From Longimicrobiales bacterium (GTDB lineage Bacteria; Gemmatimonadota; Gemmatimonadetes; Longimicrobiales; Gaopeijiaceae): DNA of 64,000 bases. This document shows positions 34,204 through 41,381 of this stretch, one piece after another. Made by a program: the position numbers and the translations under genes. Below the pieces are notes generated by a model that searched no databases, was not told the DNA's origin, and worked only from the letters and a program-made list of their open reading frames with translations. The first letter of the stretch is position 1. The number at the start of each line of letters is the position of its first letter. The stretch lies in assembly GCA_028284495.1 (NCBI GenBank), contig JANQRP010000007.1, positions 1 through 64,000 of the forward strand, written 5' to 3'.

Positions 34204-34548
34204 TCAGTCCGCGACGAGCACCCGCTCGACGGCTGCCGTGAACAGCCTCCAGTTCTCCTGCTCCGCGTCGACTTCCTTTTGCCCGGCCCGCGTGAGCCGA
34301 TAGAACCGCGCGCGGCGTCCCTCGGGCGAGATTCCCCAGGAGCCCTCGATGAGGCCCCGGTCGCGAAGCCGGTAGAGGGCCGGGTACAGCGACCCCTGGT
34401 TGACCTCCAGGACGTCGCCGGAGAGCTGCCGGATCCGCTTCGATAGGCCCCATCCGTGCAGATCCTCCCGGCTGAGCACCCTGAGGACCAGGAGATCGAG
34501 CGTCCCCTGCAACAGGTCTGCGCGCTTCCGTCCCACCCTCGCCTCCAT
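34204..34548 (-). CDS. PadR-family regulator, module 2
   Basis: A 114-residue PadR protein of the short subtype: LLQGTLDLLVLRVLSREDLHGWGLSKRI, then the recognition helix VNQGSLYPALYRLRDRGLIEGSW and wing RRARFYRLTRAGQKEV. The GTLDLLVL opening is shared with modules 3, 5 and 9, all of which control type A permeases. An operator-like palindrome begins four bases upstream of its ATG, so the protein would block its own translation start region. It diverges from the module 3 regulator across 168 bases. Confidence 0.92.
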   Translation of the reverse strand: MEARVGRKRADLLQGTLDLLVLRVLSREDLHGWGLSKRIRQLSGDVLEVNQGSLYPALYRLRDRGLIEGSWGISPEGRRARFYRLTRAGQKEVDAEQENWRLFTAAVERVLVAD

Positions 34549-34551
34549 GCC

Positions 34552-34604
34552 TTGTCATTCGACAACAACATCGGAAGAGTGCATCGCTTGTTGTCGAACG
34601 TCAA
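34552..34604 (-). promoter_or_regulatory. Paired operators of PadR-ADOP module 2
   Basis: TTGTC-N4-GACAA at 34552-34565 is a perfect 5-bp palindrome next to the start codon. A second copy with one mismatched arm base, TTGTC-N4-GTCAA, is at 34591-34604. The two 17-base blocks 34552-34568 and 34588-34604 are also near-perfect inverted copies of each other (TTGnCnTTCGACAACAA). Confidence 0.6.
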
Positions 34605-34694
34605 GGCATCGATTTCCCGGTGATCGGGCGTCGCGTCGCAGGGATACCTTGACTTTCTAGGCAACCGATCACACCGTGGCGGACAGCCAGTTGT

Positions 34695-34707
34695 CTAGAA
34701 CGTCTAG
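34695..34707 (+). promoter_or_regulatory. Operator-like palindrome of PadR-ADOP module 3
   Basis: CTAGA (34695-34699) and TCTAG (34703-34707) are perfect arms around ACG, ending nine bases before the PadR start codon. GTCTAG also occurs twice as a direct repeat here. CTAG-containing DNA is otherwise rare in this GC-rich region. A TTGACT hexamer lies at 34649-34654, but no convincing -10 follows it. Confidence 0.5.
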
Positions 34708-34716
34708 GTATCCGCC

Positions 34717-35049
34717 ATGCCCCGCGATCGAAACCGACTCCTCCACGGAACGCTCGACACGCTCGTGCTCAAGACCCTCTCGCGAGGACCGATGCACGGC
34801 TACGCCATCGCGCGATGGCTCGAGGACCGGGGCGGCGACGCACTGCAGATCGAGGAGGGCTCGCTCTACCCGGCGCTGTACCGCCTCGAGAAGAAGGGCC
34901 TGCTCGAGTCCGAGTGGGGCATGTCCGAACTCGACCGTCGAGCCAAGTTCTACTCGGTGACGGCGAAGGGCCGGAAGCGGCTGAAGACCGATACGCGTGC
35001 GTGGGAGGCATTCAGTCGCGCCGTATCGAGCGTGCTGGAAACGGCGTGA
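34717..35049 (+). CDS. PadR-family regulator, module 3
   Basis: A 110-residue PadR protein: LLHGTLDTLVLKTLSRGPMHGYAIARWLEDRGG, recognition region IEEGSLYPALYRLEKKGLLESEW and wing RRAKFYSVTAKGRKRL. The sequence is close to the module 9 regulator. It ends in a GTGA overlap (35046-35049) with the permease gene, so both proteins are made from one message. The MPRDRN start follows a CTAG palindrome. Confidence 0.92.
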   Translation: MPRDRNRLLHGTLDTLVLKTLSRGPMHGYAIARWLEDRGGDALQIEEGSLYPALYRLEKKGLLESEWGMSELDRRAKFYSVTAKGRKRLKTDTRAWEAFSRAVSSVLETA

Positions 35050-37763
35050 CGGGGCCGGAGCCCGACCCGCCTCCGCAGGGCCGTACCGGCCCCGGCAGCG
35101 GCGGCGGACGCATCGTGCCGCCGGAGGTGGAGGCCGAGGTCCGGGACGAACTGGAGTTTCACATCGAGATGCGGGTGCGGCAGCTCGTTGCGGAGGGGTG
35201 GGAGGAGCACGACGCGCGGGCTGAAGCGGTGAGCCGCTTCGGCGACATCGACCGGGTACGGTCGAACATGGAACACCTGGGGAGGGGACGGGACGTGAAG
35301 AAGCAGCGTCGCACGTGGTGGCACGAGTTCAGGCAGGACGTACGGTTCGCGGTGCGCCAGCTCGCGCGGGCGCCGATGTTCGCGGGCGTGGCGATCCTGA
35401 CCCTCGCGCTCGGAATCGGCGCAAGCTCGGCGGTCTTCAGCGTGGTGAACTCGGTGCTCCTTCGACCGCTGCCCTACGCGGAGCCCGACCGGATCGCGAC
35501 CGTCTGGACGCGGTACCTCCCGCCGTCCGGGTTCGACATCCCCAGGGCACCTCTCTCGGCCGAGGAAGGCCTCGACCTCGAGGAGAGCCTGACCTCCGTC
35601 GAGCGGCTCGGGCTCTGGACCACCGGCAGATCCGCGCTGACCGGTCCGGACGCAGCGGCGCAGCAGATCGTCGTGGGGCGCTTCTCGGACGGCGTGTTCG
35701 ACGTGCTCGGCGTGCCCGCGGAGCGGGGCCGCACCTTCACCCCGAACGACGACGTACCCGGCGCGGCTCCGGTCACCGTGCTCTCGCACGGACTGTGGGC
35801 GACGCGCTACGGCGGTGACCCGGGCCTCGTCGGTCGCTCCATCTACCTCGACGGCGTGCCGACGGAGGTCGTGGGCGTCATGCCCGAGACGTTCGCCTTT
35901 CCAGCCAGCGCAGACGTCTGGGTGCCGCTCGGCATCGACCGCTCGAACGCCGGGAACCGTGCCTCCCACTGGCTTCAGAGCGTGGCCCGTCTCGCGCCGG
36001 GCCGCTCGTTCGACGCACTCTACGCGGAGCTCGAGTTGATCGCGTCGCAGTGGGCCGACGCGCACGAGCACAACGTCGGGCACTTCGCGATGTCGGATCC
36101 GCTCAGGACCGCGGTGGTCGGATCCGCGCCCCGGCTCCTGACCCTTCTGGGTGTCGCCGTGGGGCTGGTCCTCCTGATCGCGTGCGCGAACGTCGCCAAC
36201 CTGCTCCTCGCGCGCGGCGAACGGCGCGCGGCCGAGTTCGGCGTGCGGAGCGCCGTCGGGGCCGGGCGCGGACGGCTTCTCCGCCAGCTGCTCACCGAGA
36301 GTCTCGTGATCGGTGGGGCCGCATCGATCGTCGGGCTCGCCCTCGGCGCCGTCGGCGTGCGGGCGCTCGTCGCGCTCGACCCCTCCGCCCTGCCTCGACT
36401 CGACGGGCTGACGCTCGACCTGCGGGTGGTCGGCTTCACCGTCGCGCTGGCGGTCGCGACGTCGTTCGTGTTCGGGACCGTTCCGGCGATCCTCACGGCT
36501 CGGAAGGCGCGGATGACGATCGCCACCAGCTCTGCGCGAAGCGCGGGATCGCGGGGTCGGAGCGGGCTGCGCCGAGGCCTCGTGGTGGCCGAGGTGTCGC
36601 TCAGCGTGGTCGTCGTGGTGCTGGCCGGTCTGACCCTCCGCAGCCTCACGGCGCTCACCGGCACCGATCCGGCCTTCGAGCCGGAGGGCCTGCTCAGCGT
36701 GCAGCTCTCCCTCCCGGCCGAGTCGTATCCGGACGACGAACTCGTTCCGGCCCATTTCGCGACCATCGAGCAGCGGTTCGACGCCCTTCCCGGGGTCGTG
36801 GACGCGGTGGCGGCCAGCACGCTCCCCTTCATGGGAACGGTCGGGAGCTGGGACTTCACGATCCCCGATCGTCCGCAGCAGGACGGGGAGATGGCGCGCA
36901 ACGCGAGAGTCACCGTCGTCACCCCTTCCTTCTTCGAGACCCTGGGCATCGATCTGTTCGAAGGGCGCACGATCACCGACGTCGATCGGGCCGACGCCGC
37001 CCTCGTGAGCGTGGTCAGCCGGACGATGGCCGAGATGTGGTGGCCCGGCGAGAGCGCGATCGGCAAGCAGTGGGGCTACGGGAGCCCGGGTCCGGACGCC
37101 CGCTGGATGACGATCGTGGGTGTGGTGGAGGATCAGTACGCGTCGGCGGTCGACGAGCAGATGGCCCCACAGGTGTACCTGCCGTACGCGCAGTCGGGGG
37201 TCTCGGCGTACGGGTACGTGCCGCGGGCGATGCGGTTCGCGCTTCGGACGCGGGAGGAGCCGATGCGTCTGGTGGACGCTGTTCGGGCCGCGCTGGCCGA
37301 GTTCGACCCGGAGTTGCCCGTCTCCTCGGTGCGCGTGATGGACGACCTGGTCCAGAGCTCGACCGCGGAACCACGGATCGTGGCCACGACGCTCGGCAGC
37401 TTCGGGCTGATCGCGCTGCTGCTGGCGGCCGTGGGCGTGTACGGAGTGATCGCCTACTCGGTCGCCGGCCGCGGTCGTGAGATCGGTGTGAGAATGGCGC
37501 TGGGAGCACGGCGCGCGGACGTCGTGCGGATGATCCTGCTCGAGGGCACACGGCCGGTCGCGCTCGGGCTCGCGGTCGGTGTGGGGCTGGCCTCGCTCGC
37601 GGTACGGGGCATGGACAGCATGCTGTTCGGAGTCGCCGCGACCGACCCGCTCACCTTCGCCGTCGTCCCGGTGGTGCTTCTGGCGGTCGGGGTCGGCGCG
37701 AGCCTGGTTCCCGCCCTTCGGGGGACGACCACCGACCCGAGCGACGCGCTGTCCGGCGAGTAG
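35046..37763 (+). CDS. ADOP permease 3, type A prefix
   Basis: A 905-residue ADOP permease, the longest of the nine. The first 24 residues are Pro/Gly-rich; then the type A prefix reads VEAEVRDELEFHIEMRVRQL and DARAEAVSRFGDIDRVRSNM. The core opens ARAPMFAGVAILTLALGIGASSAVF near residue 115. The C-terminus is VPALRGTTTDPSDALSGE, with GTTT replacing the usual RASR. At the prefix-core junction an in-frame GTG (35295) is preceded by GGGGAGGGG with nine bases of spacing, a credible second translation start giving a protein without prefix. It meets permease 4 tail to tail across 30 bases. Confidence 0.9.
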   Translation: MTGPEPDPPPQGRTGPGSGGGRIVPPEVEAEVRDELEFHIEMRVRQLVAEGWEEHDARAEAVSRFGDIDRVRSNMEHLGRGRDVKKQRRTWWHEFRQDVRFAVRQLARAPMFAGVAILTLALGIGASSAVFSVVNSVLLRPLPYAEPDRIATVWTRYLPPSGFDIPRAPLSAEEGLDLEESLTSVERLGLWTTGRSALTGPDAAAQQIVVGRFSDGVFDVLGVPAERGRTFTPNDDVPGAAPVTVLSHGLWATRYGGDPGLVGRSIYLDGVPTEVVGVMPETFAFPASADVWVPLGIDRSNAGNRASHWLQSVARLAPGRSFDALYAELELIASQWADAHEHNVGHFAMSDPLRTAVVGSAPRLLTLLGVAVGLVLLIACANVANLLLARGERRAAEFGVRSAVGAGRGRLLRQLLTESLVIGGAASIVGLALGAVGVRALVALDPSALPRLDGLTLDLRVVGFTVALAVATSFVFGTVPAILTARKARMTIATSSARSAGSRGRSGLRRGLVVAEVSLSVVVVVLAGLTLRSLTALTGTDPAFEPEGLLSVQLSLPAESYPDDELVPAHFATIEQRFDALPGVVDAVAASTLPFMGTVGSWDFTIPDRPQQDGEMARNARVTVVTPSFFETLGIDLFEGRTITDVDRADAALVSVVSRTMAEMWWPGESAIGKQWGYGSPGPDARWMTIVGVVEDQYASAVDEQMAPQVYLPYAQSGVSAYGYVPRAMRFALRTREEPMRLVDAVRAALAEFDPELPVSSVRVMDDLVQSSTAEPRIVATTLGSFGLIALLLAAVGVYGVIAYSVAGRGREIGVRMALGARRADVVRMILLEGTRPVALGLAVGVGLASLAVRGMDSMLFGVAATDPLTFAVVPVVLLAVGVGASLVPALRGTTTDPSDALSGE

Positions 37764-37793
37764 CGCTGCTCCACCCGCCGGTCAGGACGCCCG

Positions 37794-40487
37794 TCAGTCG
37801 CTCCGGAGGGCGATCAGCGGGTCGGCTCGTGACGCGCGGCTCGCCGGCACCCACGACGCACCGACCGAAACGATCAGCAGCACGAGCGGGATCCCGAGAT
37901 ACGCCACCGGGTCGAACAGTCCGACGTCGTAGAGGAACCCGGACACCAGCACACCCGTCGCGGCGGCCAGCACGAGACCGCCGGCGAGTCCCACGACCAC
38001 GAGCCGCAGTCCGTCTCCGACCAGCATTCGCACGATCCCGGGCCGGGTCGCCCCGAGCGTCATCCGGATGCCGACCTCGCGGGTGCGCTTGGCCGCCGAG
38101 TGGCTCACGACGCCCCAGATCCCGATCGCGGCGAGCAGGAGCGCCAGACCTCCGAAGATCGACAGCAGCAGCGCGGCCATGCGAGGCGGGAAGAGATGGA
38201 CCGCGAGGTGCTCGGACATCGTCCGGCGGTCGAACAGGACGAGCCGGGGCTCGAGTTCGGTCGCGATGGCGATCGACCGCGCGAGCAGCTCCGGGCCACT
38301 CGTCCGCCCGCGGACGACGACCTGCAGCCCCTCCAGATACTGCTGCTCCGCCCACATGTAGACCTTCGGGCGGGGATCCTCTCCGATGGTCCGCACCTTG
38401 GTGTCCTCGGCGACGCCGATGATGCGCCACGGCTCGCTTCCGCCGGCGTCGAGCGTCTCGCCCACGGCACCGTTCGGGAAGTACCGGCTCGCCAGCGCGC
38501 GCGAGACCACCACCTGCCGTTCTCCCTCGGGATCGGCGGCGTCGAACCCCCGGCCCACCACGATCGGGACCTCGAGCGTGGCGAAGAACCCGGCCGACAC
38601 CGAGCCGATGTCGATCTCGATGCCGCCGTCGGCGCGGTCTCCGCTGAAGCCGTCGATCTGGAACGCGCGCGTCTGCACCCCGAATCCGAGCGGCATGAAA
38701 TCGGTGAACCCGACCTGCGTGATGTCGGGGTCCGCGAGCAGCCGCCGCTCGAGCTCGCCCCAGTACTCCTGTCCTTCCGCCTCGCCCAGCCCGGTGAGCG
38801 CCAGCTGGGGCCAGATGATCGCCGCCTCGCCCTCGTAGAAGCCGGGATCCGCACCCTGCGCGTTCAGCAGGCTCCGAAGGAAGAGTCCGCTCCCGACGAG
38901 CAGCACCACCGAGAACGCGACCTGCGCGACCACCAGCGCGGAGCGCATGCGGCCGCGCCGTGTGACCGACCCCGCCTCGTCCCGCAGCGTGTTCGCGATG
39001 CCCGGGTTGGTCGCCTGGAGCGCCGGAACGAGTCCGAACAGCACCCCCGCCAGGACCGACGCGCCGAGGGTGAAGCCGAGTACGCGCCCGTCCAGCGGGA
39101 AATCGAGGTTGAGCGGCACGGGGATCGGGGGCCGCACGCTGACCAGGGCGTCCACCGCGAGATGCGCCACGCCGATGCCGGCGAGTCCGCCCAGGAGTGC
39201 GATCATCGTGGTTTCGACGAGCAGCTGACGAACCAGCGCGGCGCGACCGGCGCCCAGTGCGAGTCGCACGCCGATCTCACGTCGGCGAGCTTCGGCTCGC
39301 GCGAGCAGGAACCCCGCGAGGTTCACGCACGCGATCAGGAGCACGAGCCCGACCATCGCCATCAGGAGTCCCGCGACCGGCAGCAGCGCGCGGTCCACGA
39401 TCGGGTGGACCAGGATCTCGTCCAGACGGATCGCCTGGTACACGCGGTCTCGGTTCGTCGCGGGATGGGCCTCACCCATCGCGGTCGAGAAGCCGCCGAG
39501 CCATCCGTTGGCCTGCTCGACACTCACGCCGTCGGCGAGTCGGCCACGGACGAACATGCTCCGGCTTCCCCTTTGCTCGAGGGGGTCCGCGTCGCTCTGG
39601 AACGCCATCAGCACGGCGGACATGTTCATCGGCGTGAACGCGGATGAATGAAACGCCGGGAACGAGCCCGTATACCACTCGGGCGTGACGCCGACCACCG
39701 TGTAGTCCAGCTGATTGATCCGGTACGACTGTCCGATCACGTCGCGGTCGCCCCCGAACTCCTGCAGCCAGAGACCGTGGGAGATCACCACGACGGGGCT
39801 CGTGCCCGACGGACCGTCGTACTGCGGTCCGAACCCCGGACCGAGCACCATCGGGACTCCGTGAAGTTCGAAGTGGTTCGGGGTCACCGCCTCGCCGAGG
39901 AGAATCGCGGAGCGATCGGCCAGCCCGCCGCTCGCGATCATGGTCCGGGACGCGGACACCCCGGCGAAGACCTCCCCCGATCCCTCGCGGAGATCCGTGA
40001 AGTCGGGATAGGACCACGGGCCGTACGGCGTGCCCGACGCGTCCGAGGTGTAGAGCTCGACCAGCTCGGATGGCCGCTCGAAGGGGGGGTCGGCCAGCAG
40101 CACCGCGTTCACGATGCTGAACATCGCCGTGTTTGCCCCGATGCCGAGCGCCAGAGACACCACGGCCACGGCCGTGAACCCCGGCGCCTTGAGCATCCTG
40201 CGCACGGCGTACGCCGCATCCATCCCGATTCGTCCCATCGATCGTCCTCCCCTCGCGTTGAACAGCGTCTCTCTCGCGCGCTCGGCGTGGAGACGAAGTG
40301 GAAAGCGCCGCGTCTGGCGCCGGTACCACCGCGTGGCGGCGTCCACGCCGTCCCGCGCCACCCGGAGCTCGTAGAGGTCGTCGAGCTCCGCCAGAATCAG
40401 CTCCCGTTCGGGTGCGGGAACCGATCGGGGAAGCCGACGCGCGATGCGCGCCCTCAGGCCGGGCGGAACGGTCGGTCGGTCAGACAT
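37794..40487 (-). CDS. ADOP permease 4, type B prefix
   Basis: An 897-residue ADOP permease with a type B prefix (permease prefix domain 2): RARIARRLPRSVPAPERELI, LAELDDLYELRVARDG and ATRWYRRQTRRFPLRL. The core starts MLKAPGFTAVAVVSLALGIGAN near residue 98 and closes VPASRASRADPLIALRSD. The gene overlaps its PadR by eight bases. An in-frame ATG at 40238, at the junction of prefix and core, has GGGGAGG seven bases upstream on the reverse strand, the best internal initiation signal of the set. Confidence 0.9.
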   Translation of the reverse strand: MSDRPTVPPGLRARIARRLPRSVPAPERELILAELDDLYELRVARDGVDAATRWYRRQTRRFPLRLHAERARETLFNARGGRSMGRIGMDAAYAVRRMLKAPGFTAVAVVSLALGIGANTAMFSIVNAVLLADPPFERPSELVELYTSDASGTPYGPWSYPDFTDLREGSGEVFAGVSASRTMIASGGLADRSAILLGEAVTPNHFELHGVPMVLGPGFGPQYDGPSGTSPVVVISHGLWLQEFGGDRDVIGQSYRINQLDYTVVGVTPEWYTGSFPAFHSSAFTPMNMSAVLMAFQSDADPLEQRGSRSMFVRGRLADGVSVEQANGWLGGFSTAMGEAHPATNRDRVYQAIRLDEILVHPIVDRALLPVAGLLMAMVGLVLLIACVNLAGFLLARAEARRREIGVRLALGAGRAALVRQLLVETTMIALLGGLAGIGVAHLAVDALVSVRPPIPVPLNLDFPLDGRVLGFTLGASVLAGVLFGLVPALQATNPGIANTLRDEAGSVTRRGRMRSALVVAQVAFSVVLLVGSGLFLRSLLNAQGADPGFYEGEAAIIWPQLALTGLGEAEGQEYWGELERRLLADPDITQVGFTDFMPLGFGVQTRAFQIDGFSGDRADGGIEIDIGSVSAGFFATLEVPIVVGRGFDAADPEGERQVVVSRALASRYFPNGAVGETLDAGGSEPWRIIGVAEDTKVRTIGEDPRPKVYMWAEQQYLEGLQVVVRGRTSGPELLARSIAIATELEPRLVLFDRRTMSEHLAVHLFPPRMAALLLSIFGGLALLLAAIGIWGVVSHSAAKRTREVGIRMTLGATRPGIVRMLVGDGLRLVVVGLAGGLVLAAATGVLVSGFLYDVGLFDPVAYLGIPLVLLIVSVGASWVPASRASRADPLIALRSD

Positions 40488-40797
40488 CGCCGAGGCGGAT
40501 CCCGTCCCAGAGAGCCTCGAACCGACGCCGCGACTCCTGCATCTGGCCGATCCCGTCCGCGGTGGGCGTGAAGTACCGTCGGCGCCTCCCGCCCCGCTCG
40601 GGCGTCCGCAGTTCGGACGCCGCGAATCCGACCTCCTCGAGGCGCCGTAGTGCGATGTAGACCGCGGCGGGGGCGATGTCGCGACCGGTGAGCCGCTCGA
40701 GCTCCATCACGATCGCGGCCGTGTACGCCCCCTCTCCGAGGCGGTGGGCCGCCAGCAGCACGTGGTGCTCGAACTCGCCGAGTGTGTCCTTCGGCAT
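40480..40797 (-). CDS. PadR-family regulator, module 4
   Basis: A 105-residue PadR protein of the second subtype: DTLGEFEHHVLLAAHRLGEGAYTAAIVMELE, then IAPAAVYIALRRLEEVGFAAS and wing RRRRYFTPTADGIGQM. The LGE(F/L)E opening and YxxLRRLEE recognition helix are shared with modules 6 and 7, whose permeases have type B prefixes. It diverges from the module 5 regulator across 164 bases that hold two unrelated palindromes. Confidence 0.92.
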   Translation of the reverse strand: MPKDTLGEFEHHVLLAAHRLGEGAYTAAIVMELERLTGRDIAPAAVYIALRRLEEVGFAASELRTPERGGRRRRYFTPTADGIGQMQESRRRFEALWDGIRLGDV

Positions 40798-40819
40798 CGC
40801 ATTTCCTAGCGTTGTTAGT

Positions 40820-40838
40820 GTAAGGCTCTCTCCCTTAC
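40820..40838 (-). promoter_or_regulatory. Operator-like inverted repeat of PadR-ADOP module 4
   Basis: GTAAGG (40820-40825) and CCTTAC (40833-40838) are perfect arms with a 7-base C/T spacer, 23 bases before the start codon at 40797. The GTAAG core recalls the module 7 palindrome, whose permease has the same prefix type. Confidence 0.5.
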
Positions 40839-40909
40839 GGCCGGGGTGCCGCGGAGGTTTCGGCGTGGCCTCGGCGACCGCTGCCGGAAACCCGGAACTG
40901 GCTGGATCC

Positions 40910-40936
40910 GTATTGTCTAAGTAACGTAGACAATAC
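40910..40936 (+). promoter_or_regulatory. Long perfect inverted repeat, operator of PadR-ADOP module 5
   Basis: GTATTGTCTA (40910-40919) and TAGACAATAC (40927-40936) are perfect 10-bp arms with a 7-base spacer, ending 25 bases before the start codon of the module 5 regulator. It is the longest perfect palindrome in the array and locally AT-rich, and TTGTCT or TAGACAAT in it may double as promoter elements. Confidence 0.68.
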
Positions 40937-40961
40937 TGCGAGACCCCAGTCCTGGCGCGAG

Positions 40962-41363
40962 ATGGCGGCTACAGACCGAAGCATTCTCCCGGGCACGCTC
41001 GAGCTCCTCGTCCTGCGTGTCCTCCGTGACGAGCCTTCACACGGCCTCGGCGTGGCGCGCGCGCTGCGCGGTCGCTCCGGGGGGGTCATCGACCTGAAGG
41101 ACGGTGCGCTCTATCAGGCGCTCCATCGGCTCGAGAACGACGGCCTCGTGTCGTCCGACTGGGGCCACGCCGATTCGGGGAAGCGCGCGAAGTTCTACAC
41201 GCTCGCGGAGCGTGGGAGGACGCGGCTCGACGCCGAGGTGCGATCGTGGCATCGGTACGCGGAGGCCGTCGCGCGGGTCCTGGGCCCGGAGTTCGCGCGC
41301 CCGGGTCCTTCGCAGGCCGGACGCCACGGCAGCGGCGACACCGCTCCCGAGCCCGCCTCGTGA
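40962..41363 (+). CDS. PadR-family regulator, module 5
   Basis: A 133-residue PadR protein: ILPGTLELLVLRVLRDEPSHGLGVARALRG, recognition region LKDGALYQALHRLENDGLVSSDW and wing KRAKFYTLAERGRTRL. It has a 25-residue Pro/Gly/Ser tail not seen in the other short-subtype regulators. The permease gene starts 18 bases after its stop, one of the few non-overlapping pairs. Expression probably responds to its own binding at the 10-bp palindrome upstream. Confidence 0.92.
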   Translation: MAATDRSILPGTLELLVLRVLRDEPSHGLGVARALRGRSGGVIDLKDGALYQALHRLENDGLVSSDWGHADSGKRAKFYTLAERGRTRLDAEVRSWHRYAEAVARVLGPEFARPGPSQAGRHGSGDTAPEPAS

Positions 41364-41381
41364 CCAAGCGATGAGGGCCTC